Of a stretch of 64,000 nt of DNA, positions 43,375 to 58,049 are shown in pieces. The stretch spans positions 45,081,741 through 45,145,740 of the forward strand of contig CM041465.1 in assembly GCA_023213395.1 (NCBI GenBank), read 5' to 3'. The position numbers were made by a program, and so were the translations under genes. The notes beneath the pieces are model-generated. The model was not told the DNA's origin and did not search any database. It saw nothing but the letters and a program-made list of their open reading frames with translations. Within the stretch, counting starts at the first letter, position 1, and the number at the start of each line of letters is the position of its first letter. The stretch is from Cycas panzhihuaensis. Taxonomy: Eukaryota; Cycadophyta.

Positions 43375-45653
43375 AACATAAATAGATCCTTAATTTTTCT
43401 ATGGTCACCTATCCCTTTTCCCCTTGTATTTGGTCAATCTTGTCCTCACATTTAAAATATTTTGACCCATATGTTATTAGTTTCAAATGTCTTAAATATC
43501 TTAGGGTTCATTAAGAGATTAAACATTCTATTCATTCCATTATTTCATAACTAGATTGAAGAGGGCATTCGTAATATAGTATATATTCTTGGTTTAAAAC
43601 ATTCGTTTCTATGAATCCAACTTCTTGGCATCTAGGTAGGATATGTGATAATCTTATCTCTACTTAACCCTTTTATAGTTCATGTCCAAACTATATGCAT
43701 CATTTAATGACTTCAAATCTTGCTTATAACTCACAAAGCTCCTACAATGATTAAGTCTTATTTGGAATAAACTCATGAAACATAAAAATAAAAGTAAAAA
43801 TATTTTCAATCACTTAGTAACAACTTCATCCTAATATTTATGTAGGTTATGTATTGACCTTATTCTAATATATTATCTAGTAGTTTAGGTCTAGATCAAG
43901 TGTGCCTTATAGGAGTCATGAGTTTAATATCCTTTTAGTCTATCATGCTTCCATATGAATTGGATCCTACCTTGACTTGAGATCCCTAATATCCCTATCT
44001 ATTTTTTATTTCCACCTTCTAGTTTGAGGCATTAGCATTATTCATATTTCTCCTAATTATTCCAAACTCCCTTAATTTTTCTAATAGAATTATAACATAC
44101 CCTTATCAGTCATGCTACTTCCATAATATTTGTCATTCATACCTAGTGAGAAGGTTAAGAAATCCCTAGGCCATTTTCAACTACCTAGATCATTCAAACA
44201 TCCATTAGTTATCTTGTTATGGGTGTAAGATTATTTCTCCTATTTTCCATAAACAACCTATCCAAGTATGTTGCTATTGTAAGTACCCTCTAAAACATAA
44301 TCCATGCCTAAATCTTAGGTATTATCCTTTGTATAGATTCCTCTCTTAGCATTTAATATTGTATGTTTGCCAACTTAGCTAGGTATGTTTTAGCATAAAT
44401 TTTATATGTTTAAATTTACCATATCTTTAAATCCCAAAATATAGAAGAAGACAATCTAGTTGACAAAATTTTAAATTAATATTTATAGTTGGAAATTAGT
44501 TGGTGACTATTAGCATCCCACACCAATCATCTGTTGAGATTCTATCACCAAGGGGATAAATGTTTCCTAGATTTTGGGCCTTTACAATAATCAAGTATTA
44601 TTATCTATTTCTTATTTACTTTGGATTATATTATTTAATTTTCATGAGATCAACCTGTGTTTTAATCTCCACCTTATATGATACCTATGATTAGAAATTG
44701 AATGCTTAGTCATGTAGAGACTAAGGCCATTCACTCTTATATATGACTAATTCATCCTCTCCTTTCATTTCCTAGTCTTTTAATGATTTTTCTAAGATTT
44801 TCCTAGGTTTTTCTGAGTCACTTTTCATTCCTCATAGTGTCACACCATGAAGTCTGGCTAGATACTGTGAAGTTTGGTTAGATGTTGGATACCATAAAAT
44901 TTGGTTGTATATTATAAAATTTATTTAGATGCTATAAAAATTCTTCATGGCATTGAAAAATTGTTTATGGCATATAACCATTCTTCGTAGTATGCTTTAG
45001 ATGTCAAAAATTAGAAAAAATATCAGTTTGTCTACTTTGTTTTCTTTAATTTAGCTTTTTACTAGATCCTACTATGAGTAAAAAGTAATGGGCTTTAAGA
45101 ACTATGGGTTTTTGGTAGAACCATATGTAAAATGTGCCTATTTAATCATAATATCACATTGAATTTGGATCTTTTGGCCATTATAGCTTTTGCTTCTAGT
45201 GTTTTTCTCTTTACTTGGTGTTTGTTTTTGTGATTTTCTGTAAGTTTCATGTAGTATTTTTCTAGTTTTTATTGAAGCTCTAGGTGTGTTGAAGGATTAA
45301 TTCTTTTCTTTTCTTTTCACTAGTTAGTCTAGTGGAGGGATTTCCATAGTGCTCCCATCATGATCACCTTCTCAAGCTCTTTTTCTAGATTTATTTTTGC
45401 CTTTCTCTTAATTTATTTTAGTAATAAATTAATTAGAAGAGGTGAGTTTTGGATGAAATCTTCTTTATTTCTTGGTAAAATTGTTCTTAATTAGATCTTT
45501 ATTCATTTCCTTTGATTTCTCATTAGAATTTTTATATTTGATCTTGGGTTTATTTTGCTTTCTTACCTTTATTTCTCATTGATAACTCTTGGTTATATTC
45601 CTTTGATTCTTATTTCTAGTGTTTCAAGCCTTTCTACTTATTTTTTCCATGAA
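43375..45653. other. AT-rich decayed DNA between F and G
   Basis: No recognisable gene or LTR pair. 44850-45000 has loosely repeated phrases around GAAGTTTGGTTAGATG / ATAAAATTTGGTTGTAT that may be a degraded short tandem repeat. Confidence 0.4.
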
Positions 45654-45658
45654 TCTTA

Positions 45659-45863
45659 TGTTAGAGTATAATGTTTTATCTTAGGATTATTAAAAAGGGG
45701 ATAATGTAATCAACCACATTATATATAATGTAAATATAATACTCATGATTAGTTATAATTAATCTTGTAATGATTACAAAGCTTGATATATAAAGAGAGG
45801 AATTCTCCATATTATAATACATTGATTTTTCCCTCCATCAATTGAAGAAGTCTGATATTAACA
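45659..45863 (+). repeat. 5' LTR of copia G
   Basis: Partner of 58922-59127. TATA-like GATATATAAAGAGAGG at about 45784 is the likely promoter. Confidence 0.92.
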
Positions 45864-45877
45864 TGGTATCATAGTAG
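45864..45877 (+). other. Primer-binding site of copia G
   Basis: TGGTATCATAGTAG, initiator-Met type, directly after the LTR. Confidence 0.85.
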
Positions 45878-46558
45878 GTTGTGCTGCTCATTTAAAAATC
45901 CCAAGGAGAAGAGATCTATTAGATCATGTGAAGGGGTTCAAGCTTCTGTTTATTACTCACAAAAGGAGATAAAGTCATCAAAAGCCAGAATACTTACCTA
46001 TATAGAATCATACAGATTGATACAGATAAGTACAGATGCATTTTTTTCAAAGTTGTCAGATCAACTTAAAATTTCACCACTAGGCTCACCTCTATATAGA
46101 AATCAATCTTCTTAACTATGTCAAATTTATTTAATAAAGTTTTTAATGTGAAAAATAGGACTTTTCCATCTACATAAGTTTGAAGAGAAAATTAATCATA
46201 CTAATCAAACCACTTTATTAAATTAGGTAAAATTAATCTTAATCTATTTATTTTTTAATTTTGAGTCTTTTAATAAAATTTCATGGAGTTTTATGGAACT
46301 TTTGATGAATTTCAATCATTTTATTCAAAAACCCTAGTCGTATATTTCTATTCTTTAAGGCTATTTTTCTTACAGTTTAGAAAAGATACCTAAAAAATAA
46401 TTACAGATCTAGATATCCATTAAGGAGATCTACATTTTGGGGTAATTTTTATTCTGATCCATATAACTTCAATTCTATATGAAAATTTGTATAGTTATAC
46501 GACCCTGTCTTTTTTGACCTGTTCCTGAATATTTTTTTTTATTTTCATTAGAACAACC

Positions 46559-49500
46559 ATGGAATCCTCTATTTTGGGCCTCAATGATATAGATAAATTG
46601 ATAAGAAACAATTATCACATTTGGAAAGTTAAAATAGAAGCACTTCTACGTGCTAAAAATGCTTGGCAATTAAACATCAATGAAGAAAAGATACCAAAAA
46701 TTAAAGAAGATGCTAAGAAAAGCTAGGAAGAAATAAATAATCTAAAAGTAATAACTTTGAAAATATTTGTTTCTAATCATCTTTTAATACACTAACAAAT
46801 CAAATTCTTGCTCTTAAATCTGAAAATTTTTTAAGAATCTCTATGCCTAAAGGAATAGAGCAACTATCATAACTTTGAAAGAGGAGTTATTTAAGTTGTT
46901 TATGAAAGAAACAAAAATAGTAGCTAACTTCATTCATAAAGTCACTACAATCTAAAATGATCTTTTAAGTGCCAAAGCAACCAACTCTGAGAGGGAAGTA
47001 ATAGAAATGGTAGTAGGAAAACTTCCAAAGGCATTTGATGTGACCATCAATATAATAACTAATACAAGCTTAATTAAAGAAATGACTCTTGATGAACTAA
47101 TTAGTCTATTATTGAGACAAGAACAAAGAAATAAAAGGTATGAAGATGTCACTAAAGTGGAATATGACTTTGTGACCAAATTAAACATAGGAGGCTTTAG
47201 AGGACAAGGTAGATTTAGAGGTAGAGGATATACTCTAGGATCTAGACCTTTATCACGAGGAAGATGGTCAGAAAGTAGGGGACACAATCGTATGTATCCA
47301 CCCAGAGATACTCAAGTGTGCTTCAACTATGATAAAATGGGATAATTCTTAATCCAATACTGAGCATTTGATGTTTGATACCATTATTGATAGCTAGGAC
47401 ACTACCCATACCAACGTCCTAAATGGAGAGTAGACATTCAAAGAGGGAAGAGGCTAGTTGGAAACTATAGTAAGGAGCAACTAGATGAAGAAGATGAAGA
47501 AATAACATTCATTACCACTCTATGAGCTAATCTTGAACATAAGGACATATGATACATTGATTCTAGAGTGTCATGACATATGACAAATAGAGAATATTGG
47601 TTTGAATCCATCAAACCCTACTCTTTAGAAAAATTAGTCGAGTTGGAAGATGAGTACATTTTAAATATTAAAGGATTATGAACCATTATTTTTAACTTAT
47701 AAGGTAGTATAAAGAAAATTGGTAATATACTTCTTGTACTAGGGCTAAAGATGAATCTTCTCTCAGTATCACAACTAAGCAATAAAAGCTTGGGAACTAT
47801 ATTTGATAAGAAGGGCATATGCTATGTACTGGATATGAAAAATGACGATGTTATCATTGCTAAAGAGGTAAAGTACAATGGCCTTTATAAATTTTTGTCC
47901 ATTTTTGTTATTGCAAATATGGATGTAAAGGCATACTATGCTATAAATCCTAATGATAATAATAAAGATATCATTTGAAGTATAGGCATCTCCTTATGGA
48001 TAAGTTACAAATGATGAAAAGAAATAATATAGTTAATAGGCTTCCTTCTATTCCACCAGATCATTTTATTTACAAAGGTCGTCAATTTGGAAAATAATGT
48101 TATTTTCCCTTTAGAATCAACAAATGGTATACTTAAGAAAAATTAGGACTAATACACATAAATTTATGTGGTCCCTAATACCATTATCTATAAATGGCTC
48201 TAAACATACTTTAAACTTCATTGATGATTTTACTAGGAAGGTGTGGGTATACTTCATTTATAATAAATTAGAAGTATTTAATACATTTAAAGAATTTAAG
48301 GGTGAGGTAGAATTAGAGTTAAGATATAAAGTTAAATGTATCAAATTTGACAATGGGGGTGAATATATTTCAAAAGAGTTTTTGGACTACTAAAACATTA
48401 AAGGTATACAAAGGCATCTCAATACTCCCTATATACCTCAGTTTAATAGTGTCATAGAATGAAAAAATATGACTATTATGGAAATGGAATATAGGATGAT
48501 TCATGCCAAACAAATTTTAAGAACTTACTAGGTTGAATTAGTAAGTACAATATGCTAACCAATAAATCAGTGTCTAACCATAGAACTATAGTAGATCACC
48601 CCTAAAGAAGGGTGGATAGGAAGAAATCCTGATGTAAATAACTTAAAAGTTATTGGTAGTTAAACCTTTGTTCATATACCATATCAAAATAGGATAAAAC
48701 TTGATTCAAAATGCATAGAATGCATTATGATTAGGCACATCAAAAACTCAAAGGGATACAAGTGCATAGATCCCCAAACCAATAAAATCTATGTTAATAA
48801 GGATGTTGTTTTTAATGAAGAAATCCCTACTAAAGTCAAGCCTTCAGTTTAAATAATTGAGGAAGTACCAATGATTGAGCCTCAAGAAGAAATTCTTGTT
48901 GAAGAATTTGTAGTAACTATAGCGAATGATTTAGAAAAGTTAGAATCCACTCCTCTCACAGAAGGAGAATAATCAATCATTGAAGCACCAAAAGGGGAGA
49001 AGAAAGTACTAAAATGGTATATTAAAATAATAGAAGAAGGAAAGAGAAATGTTTTCATACATAGAACTAGAAGTTAGCATCATCAAGCTCTCTTCAACAG
49101 ATTAGAGCCTTAGTCCTTTGAAGAAGTAAAGGAACATGCCAAATAGAGATTAGGAATGAATGCAGAAATGAATGCCATTGCCAAAAATTAAACCTGGGAT
49201 CTAGTAGAATTACCCCCAATAAACTCATTATTAATTATAAATGGATATATAAGGTTAAAAAAGGAGTTAATGACAACATAGGAAAGTTCAAAGTGAGACT
49301 TGTGGAAAAACGATACACTTAGCTATTAGGAATGATTTTGATGAAACATTCTCTCTTGTGGCTAAATTGAATACTATTAGAATAGTAATTGCACTAGCAA
49401 CATAAAACGACTGGGAGATTTACCAGTTAGATGTCCAAAGTGGCTTTTTAAGTGGAGACTTGGAGGAAGAGGTCTACATGTGGCAACCAGAAGGCTACAT

Positions 49501-50130
49501 TAATAAAGTACAAGAACATTTGATATGCAAGCTAAAAAAGGCTCTGTATCGATTGAAATAAGCTCCTAGAGCTTGGTATGCTAAGTTGGATAAATATTTG
49601 TCTCAAAATGGCTTACATAAGTGTAGTTTCAATTCCAATCTTTTTGTAAAAAGAAGTGATGGAAAAATCTAAATCATTACTGTCTATGTTAATGACATGA
49701 TTCTTACAGGAGATGACACCAAATCTATCTCAAATATAAAGAGTCATCTAGAAAAAGAATTTAAAATGACAAATTTAGTTTCCCTAAACTATTATCTAGG
49801 AATATAAATTAAATAAAATAAAGAATTAATTACACTATCACAAGGTAAATACATCAGAGATTTGTGGTTAAATTTCAAATAGAGAATTGCAATGAATGCG
49901 TAACTCCTATGGAAGTGAATTATAATTTAGTCCCAAAAGAAGGAGAACCTACTATAAATAACACTCTTTATAGGTAGTTGATTGGAAGCTTAATCTACCT
50001 CACTACCACAAGACTTGATATTTCATACTTAGTAGGTTTGGTTTTTAGATACATGCTAGAGACAAGAATAAGACATTACAAAGATGTCAAAAGGATACTT
50101 AGATATTTGAAAGGAATTGTAGATCTGAAA
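46559..50130 (+). pseudogene. Copia G gag-pol, 5' part (gag to RT/RNase H start)
   Basis: ATG 46559 starts MESSILGLNDIDKLIRNNYH then W.VKIEALLRAK, a typical copia gag N terminus. Gag continues with EVIEMVVGKLPKAFDV, MTLDELISLLLRQEQR and an Arg/Gly tract (47200-47290). The knuckle region VCFNYDKMG (about 47318-47344) is broken. Protease tail: MNLLSVSQLSNKSLGTIF (about 47751). Integrase: FIDDFTRKVWVYF, KCIKFDNGGEYISKEF (about 48210-48390) and [63 protein letters not shown] and VYVNDMILTGDD (catalytic Asp pair region reads VNDM instead of VDDM, about 49690), then SLNYYLGI. RNase H starts as H interrupts after LRYLKGIVDLK. Frequent stops at Gln and Trp codons. Confidence 0.92.
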
Positions 50131-50487
50131 TGAAAGATGAGGTGTAGAGCAAGACATTCACATTAGCAAGTACATTGTTGTTCTTCAGTATAAAATTCCC
50201 AATTGAATCAAGGGTGGTATTAAAAAACACTAGGGAGGTATTAATACCCCTTTTATAAAAGATTTTGGCGAGGTGGTAAGCACCTTATCTCGACCTATAT
50301 ATGATTTTAAATTATTATTAAAAAAAAAAAATTAATAAATATGCACGTACCTTAATAGAAGTGTGTCAACATATGGGTGGCTCTTGATGACTGATATGTG
50401 GCCCAAGGTGCCCTAGGGATTCCCAGAGATGGATTTGAGAGGCCCTAGGTGCATATCAACAAATACACATTAGGTATTATCCCAATA
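50131..50487 (-). repeat. 3' LTR of copia H
   Basis: Aligned with 58050-58406. Minus-strand polypurine tract ATTATGAGGGAGAA lies at 50488-50501. Confidence 0.92.
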
Positions 50488-53400
50488 TTCTCCCTCATAA
50501 TGCCCAATGTGAACAACTCCCAAGTTGTCCTTAAATTTTTGGAATTTAACTTTGCCCAATGCCTTTGTGAATATATCCATTGTTTGGTCTTCAATGCTGC
50601 AATAGGCTAATTCAATTTCTTCTACTTTCACTAGTTCTTAAATAAAGTGATGTTGAGTCTTGATGTGTTTTATTCTATTATGAAAAACTATATTTTTTTC
50701 CATCTAAATAGTGCTCTAATTGTCGTACCAAATTTTGGTGGGGCCTTTCTATTTTAGTTAGAAATCTTATAGTAGTCTTCTCAACCAAACTGATTCACAT
50801 CCACCTACAACTACTACTTTATACTCTGCCTCAACTATAGATAAGGAAATTGTGTTCTGTTTCTTTGTACTCCATGCTATAGTTGTTGATCCCATACTAA
50901 ATATATAACCTAGTGTTGATTTCCTATCATCAATGTCTCTTACCTAATCCAAGTTAGTATAACCACTCAATTAGAATTTTGGAGAGGCTTTGTAGTATAA
51001 CCGTATTCTAAAGTTCCTTTGAGATATCAGAGAATTCTTTTAGCTACTTGCTAATGGGTGGTCTTTGGATCTTACATAAAGCTAGACATAACACTTACTG
51101 AGTATGTTATATCAGGTCAAGTGGATGTCAAATATATTAAGCTATCGATAAGTTATCTGTAAAGTGTAGGGTCAACTGATGTAGAGTCATCTGACTTGGA
51201 GAGCTTGATTCTAGTTTCTACTGGAGTTTCCAATGGTTTATACTTATCCATCTTAAACTTTTGTAATAAATCCAAAGTATATTTCTATTAAGAATTGAAA
51301 ATGCCCTTCTCGTCTTGCCATACTTCCAAACCTAGGAAGTAATGCATTAGCCCTAAATATGTCATCTCAAATTCTTTACACATGACATCCTTAAATTGTT
51401 GTAATAAGTGGAAGTCATTTCCAATATACATAAGGTCATCCATATAAAGTCCTACTATTAGTATTGAATCTCCTTTTATTTGAATGTACTTATTAGGATT
51501 TGCTTGAAATCTTTCAAACCCTTGAACTCTGAAGTATTTATCTATGTAGGAATACCAAGCCCTAGGTACTTGTTTTAATCCATAGAGTGCCTTTTTTAGT
51601 TTATACAATTTATTTTCTGCCCCCTTGACTTTAAAACCAAGGTGTTGAGCAACATGAATATCTTCTTAGATATAACCATTGAGGAAGGCACTTTTAACAT
51701 CCATTTGGTAAAGTTTCTAACCCATTTGGGCAGCTAAGGTCATCATCATTCTAACCATTTCCATCTAAGCAATAGGGGCAAAAGTTTCATTATAGTCAAT
51801 GCCTTCATTTTTGGTATAACCCTTAGTAACGAATCTAGCCTTATATTTCTCAATAGATCTATCTTAACAAAACTTGGTTTTGTAGATCCATTTAGTGCCA
51901 ATATCCTTTTTCTTTAGAGGTAAGTTTACTAACTCCCAAGTGTCGTTTTTAACAATAGAATGGTATTCATCTTCCATTGCCTTTTGCTAATATACATTTT
52001 CATTAGCCTTATCAAATGTTTGAGGATCATGTGTTTCCAAGACTTTGCTCATGAGGGCAAAATTAACCCTATGTGAGTATGTGGATCTATGATTATTGTC
52101 CAATATATTACCTAATTCATGATTCTGATGAACCTATTTTGGTAGATTTATGGTGGAGGTTAAGAGGAAGTTACCTCCCCACTAGGTTCAATGATGTCTC
52201 TTCTGGAGTCAAACATAAGAGGCATATATTTAGAATTGGATGATGTATCAAACTTGATTGCAACTTCTTTCTTCTTTTCTTAAATGTCTTGATAATGGAC
52301 ATCCTCTTGGAATTTAACATCTCTGATTAACATGACCTTTTTTTATTTAGGTTCATAAACTTTGTATGACTTGGATGTTTCACTATAACTAAGGAATATA
52401 TATTTGATGCTATGATAATCCAACTTGGATCTCCGTTGATCAGGAATATGAGTATAGGTCAGGCATCCGAAGACTTTAAGATGATGTATGCTTGGTTTGT
52501 AGCTGGTCTAAGCTTCTTTGAGACTCTTCCACCTAAGGGCTTTGGTGGAGTACTTGTTGAGTAAATAGATAATTGTATGTACTACTTCAACCCAAAATTC
52601 ATGTCCCAAATTCTTGTCCTTTAACATGCACCTAGCCATTTTGACTATTATATGATTTTTCCTCTCTGCTACACCATTTTACTATGGGGTATAGGGATTA
52701 ATGAGCTATCTTCTAATGCCATGGTAAACACAATAATCCTTGAATGTATTGGAGAGAAATTCTACCCCATTATGTGATCTTAGGGATAGAAACTTGTATC
52801 CACTTTATCGCTCCATAAAGGTTTTGAAGTCAACAAAGTGTTGAAAGGCGTCTGATTTATATTTGAGGAAGAATACCCATGTCTTCCTTGTGAAATCATC
52901 TATAAATGTGATGAAGTATCGAGCACCTATAAGTGAGGGAATATTCATTACATCATAAATATCTATATATACCAGTTGAAGTGGACTTGATGCTCAATGA
53001 CTGAAGTCTAGAAAATTTTCCCTATGGTGTTTACTAAGAAGGCATCCTTCACATAGGTTTTTATTCACTTCAATATGTGGTAATCTATTTACCATATCCA
53101 TTCACTTCATAAGGGCTAAACTATTGTAATTAAGATGGCCAAATCCTTCTATTTCATAATTCACTATCCAAATTAGTTATAGTTATTAGGGTATAGGTAT
53201 TTGAAGGAGTAAGAATGAGTTTGAATAATCAAGCATTGGTCATCTTTCTTTTTACTACTACAACTTTATTTCTTGTTTTATCTTTGATTACACACTCACC
53301 ATTGTCAAATATAACTTTGTAGTCTTATCCCATCATCTACCCTACAGATAATAATTTTCTCTTTAAAGCTGGGACATACAAGACATCATTAAGATGTCTA

Positions 53401-54730
53401 TATTCTCCTATATCCATCATGAGGTCTATATTTCTTCTACTAACTAATTCATAGTAGGTATCATCTCTAAACATTATGGATCCCTTTATACTTTTATCTA
53501 ATGTTCGAAATAGGTGTTCTTTATCAGTCATATGGTTTGAACAACCCTAGTCAATATACTAATTGTCGTCCTCTTCTTCCTTGGATATGTAGCTACATAA
53601 AAATAATCTGTTATTATCCCTTGATTCTATTGTGTTATAGGCACTTTCTTTGGTGGGTGGTCCATGTTTAAAAAAGCACTTATCTTCTGAATGACCACTT
53701 ATATGGCAATATGAACAATATAAAGGATCTCTCCTTCCATAGCTCAAACTTCTACTTCATGGATGATATCTATCAACATTAGAAGCTCTCCCCTTTTCCT
53801 CATAATGTAGAAGAGGATTTTCTCTTTATATGTTACCATAATAATCCTGATTCAACTTTGATGATTGATCATTGCCTTGACAATTTGGACAACATGTATA
53901 TCCTTTAAATTATTTCTTTGGTTTGGGCACCTAGGAGGGTTCTCATTTTATTGATGTCTTCTTTACCTCCTTTGATGTGGGGCTTGGTACTTGGGAGGGT
54001 CTTATCTTACATCCTTTCTAGGGTTCCTATCCCTTCTCTTAGGAGGTGATTCTCTAGATCTTGAAGTTCTTGCTTGAGAATTTGATTGAATTCTAGCCTT
54101 AGTGGTAAAGGCATGCTCAAGCAATTTATTTTCATTATGTTATTATTTGACTGACATAAGTATAGCACTTAGTTATTCTACCTTTAATGTACTTAGGTCC
54201 TTTGACATACCTATACTTATGACAACCATTTCAAATCTTCTAACAGTACCAACACATCTTAAGATTCATTCAACCACCTTTTATTCTGCTAAAGTATCCC
54301 TAAGAGACCTTATATGGTTGACTACATCTTGCACCTTTGTCATAAACTTGGTTACCAATTTGGTGGGCATCATATACAAGTTCTCAAACTTGCTTCTAAG
54401 ATTTTAGATCTTAGAGGATACAAATCCTTCATAGATCAACTGGAGTATGTCCTATGCTTCTTTTAATTTGGTGGATTCGCTAACATAGGGGAAAACATGG
54501 CCTTCTAATGCATAAAATATGAGTGTGAGAGTCTCGTTGTCTTTTTTGGCATTTTCTTTGTAAGTGGCTTTTTCTGTACTAATTGCATTCTAACCTAACT
54601 TATCATACCCTAATTTCACAATCTCCCATATCTCATTAGCTATGAGGATAGGTCTCATCTTCTTACTCCAATTAAAGAAGTTATTTCCATTGAATTTAGG
54701 AATAATTATATTACTAAAGCTTGAGGCCAT
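50470..54730 (-). pseudogene. Copia H gag-pol polyprotein relic
   Basis: Minus strand from ATG 54730 (MASSFSNIIIPKFNGNNF). Gag is of the UBN2 type and ends with an intact zinc knuckle CSYCHISGHSEDKC (about 53690-53730). Protease: CSNHMTDKEHLFRTLD and LNDVLYVPALKRKLLSVG (about 53337-53540, DSG box mutated). Integrase: FHKEDMGILP-like, LRSHNGVEFLSNTFKDY, NGVAERKNHIIVKMARCML (about 52640-52930) and LKVFGCLTYTHIPDQRRSKL. RT: MYKLKKALYGLKQVPRAWYS and IVGLYMDDLMYIGND (about 51288-51608; MDD catalytic). RNase H ends DQTMDIFTKALGKVKFQKF and GVVHIGHYEGEYWDN. The last codons run through the polypurine tract and stop at 50470, inside the 3' LTR. Many stops and shifts make it inactive. Confidence 0.92.
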
Positions 54731-57700
54731 TTTTAGCTAAGGTCTTTTAAAAAAATGATAAATAAAATGAAGTTTACAAGTGTTTAAATTTGAAATTTAA
54801 ACCAAGTGTTAATATCCCAAGTTTTACCGAAAGTTTCCAAAGTAAACTAGTCCCTAATAAGGCTTATAGGCTTTAAATTTAGGGGTCTCTAAGGGAAACC
54901 TCTAGTTGCTATTATGTCTAGTGGTGCCTACCCAAAAGTGACAAAACATAGACTCAATATACTAGTATGTGAGCTCAAAGCTTGATATACCTTAGTATAT
55001 AAGTTGCTATAAAGGTTTTTACATCCCCCTAAATTATGAATCCACCTGCGTTGGATGTATGTCTACCAATAGATCTAACAGTGAAGGTTTCATGAACCAA
55101 GGTACTCACCCTCTACAGGTCTAGCCTTGGTCTCTAAACACCAAATAAGTTCTTCACCTCAACCTGCCACCTAATATACCTTATATCTAATGGCTTTCCT
55201 CATCTAATATGAGTAGGCTAGTTAGTGTGTGTGTGTGTGTGATGGTAACTTGAGGGGTCCTAATCATTCCCCTTGCAAAGTTGGAAATAACTGTGATTGA
55301 TTCAGGAGTTATCTTTTTAATGTGATAATATATTAATTAAGAATTTTATTCTTGCTTAGGGTTTGAAAATTTCCTCTTATGTAAGAAAATAAAGTAACTA
55401 AAGGAAATAAATCCACTAAGTAAGAGAATAATAAAGAATGGACAATAGAGATCAACTTATATGAAGTAGAGATGTCCTTTAAACTTTCAAAAGAAAATAT
55501 GCAATAAAATTTTCTTTAAATCTTACTAGATCAAGTGAATGAAGTAATGAACCTTTTGCCTTTTAAGCAAGCCAAATAATACTAAATGATATGCACACTA
55601 GTTTTTCATCTTAATATGTTGTAGAAATAAAATAAGGATCTATATGCTCCTTGAATGCTTTAAACAATACAAAACTAAACTTTAGTTGCTTTTAATGATA
55701 AATAAATAGATAAACTATGATATTTTTCAACTAAATTATAGCTTTTAAAAGTAATAAGGGGCTAAAGCAAAATAGAAAATGACTTCTATGTCAATGTAGA
55801 ATGAAATAACTTCTTTGGCAATATATACAAGATAATGGAAATAACTAATTATCCTTTGAAAAACAAAGTAGTTGTATATAAAACCTGAAATTTTGAAGTA
55901 GGACCTTTACTTAATGTTATAAAAATATTAGAAGTAATAAGTATTCAATGAGTAATGTAGAAGGTAAATAAATATAGCACATATTACACCTGATTGTTGA
56001 AGTAGCGCCACTTAGTTTTCTGAAAGCTTTAAGTACTAAAGAATTAACTTTTGGCTACAAACTTAATAAATGTATTTAAGAGCCAATAATAGCTCCAAGA
56101 ATAGATTAGTAGTGATGAATAATGTAAGTATAATTCTTTTGAAATAATATACTACTTAGAGAGTTATAAAATCATGCCTATCAAGGTTGAATAAGAAGCT
56201 CAAGATGACTAGCTTTAAAATGATGTTAGTTTGAAGGAAAAATTATTCTAATATGAAGAGTATTAAAAAACCTTTTTGACAAATCCAACAGTTTAGAAAA
56301 AAAGGCTACTGGAGCTCAAGATATTAATAAATGAATATGAAGACCCTTTTAAAAGGCTTAAAATAGAGCTATGGGGCTTAGATACTACAAAATTCAAATT
56401 AAATCTTTGTAAAATAATATAAAAATAGTCATATATAGATTAAAGATCCCTCAATATGTCTCAAGCTAAAGAAACTTAGAAAAAATTACTTTAATATTCC
56501 TAAAAATAATGAACTAAGTTAAATAGGTTACCTCAAATTAACTAGCTTTGAAAACCTATAAAATGGATTTAAATAAGATAAAAAATTATACCAACATATA
56601 GAGGATTGAACTAGCTTTCCAACAAAATAGACAGTTCAAAAAATAGAGTTCGTATGCTAGAGTTATTGCAGAAAATGTGAAAGGACCTCTTTTCGATTAA
56701 TGAAATAAGAGCTAAATGAAGAGGCCACTTCAAATGATTAAATCTTGGTAAAAAAAGCCTTACATCTAATAAATGAGTAGTCCACACTATATCTCTCTAA
56801 AATATTAATGCAATGGACCTAGTTTTGCTAAAAACTGATAAGCGAGAGAGAAGATATAGTAAAAAAGGTGATAGTAACCTTTTGAAAAAAAGATATAAAA
56901 GAAACTTTATAATTAAAAAGTGACTAGCCCTCTTAATACATAGGTTGATGGACACATGGAGGTCAAATGAGACTAGGGGCCACTGAACAAAAGGGGCTAA
57001 AGTCAAATCGACCTGCTCAAACTTCAAATCACATTATAATATGGTTTAATTTGATTAAACCTTAGAAAAAATAAAATTCATCGAATGAACCATGCCGCTA
57101 TGAATCATTGACAAAACAGAGACATATATTGATTTAAAAATCAATGAATACACTTTTGAATATAATGAAAAATGATTAGAGAATGGCTGCGATGGATCTA
57201 TTGAGCAAATTAATGAAGAAATAATTCAAAAATAGTTTTTAATATGAAAAAAAATGAGAAAGCAATGATCTAAAGTTACATAGCACTAGAGGATGAATGA
57301 AGAGTAAATCGAGAATGCAGAGTAAAAAATATGATTAGATTTCACAGATTAATCACTGGGGTGAGTCCACAAAGGTTACACGGTGAGATATTTGACCAGT
57401 CTAGACTGAAATAATGCGTACAAACAGAGGATAGTCATGACACGATGTTAGACATAAAGAGCATAATATTTTATGCTTAATATTATATAAGACAGGGTGT
57501 AGGGTTTAGGAGCCCAAGATTTTCAAAAATGATTGAAAAAAGAATGATAAAAATTAAGCCAAAATGGAAAAAATAAAAATGATGGCAGGGTTTTAGAGAC
57601 TAGAGAGAGTACTTGGCGATTTGAGGAGGATATATCCACTTTTGGTGCACAAAATGCTAAACAGATTCTTCCTTTGCGAAGATAACTTGACTATGATCGA

Positions 57701-58032
57701 AATGAGTAGTTGCTTGATGTGGTTCTAATAATTGGTTTAGAAGCTGGACTGCTTTGAAGTTTGGGTTGCTTATTTATCCAAAGAACTAAACTGAGAACTT
57801 CTAAAAAAATAATGAATCTTTGAAAGACCAGTCTTTTTCCTTCCAAATCATAATATCCTGCATACAACTGAGTTTGTTGCAAAAAATTGAGAGTTAAATG
57901 TTCAAATGGAGCGTATGTGCATTAAATGGAGGTCACTCACATTAATATATTAAATATTCCAATGATAATCCTTATTATAAACTTTAATATTATGAATATA
58001 AATATAATATATAAGTGTCATTGATGAAGCCG
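54731..58032 (-). other. Long 5' leader of copia H
   Basis: About 3.3 kb between primer site and gag, longer than usual for copia. Purine-rich and AT-rich on the + strand, with no recognised domain. ORFs at 57691-57882 and 56797-57027 (minus) are short and unsupported. It may include an unrecognised insertion. Confidence 0.55.
55225..55241. repeat. (GT)8 microsatellite
   Basis: Seventeen bases of uninterrupted GT in the leader of H. Confidence 0.97.
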
Positions 58033-58033
58033 T

Positions 58034-58047
58034 GCACTTTGATACCA
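58034..58047 (-). other. Primer-binding site of copia H
   Basis: Minus-strand TGGTATCAAAGTGC, two bases inside the 5' LTR. Confidence 0.85.
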
Positions 58048-58049
58048 AA

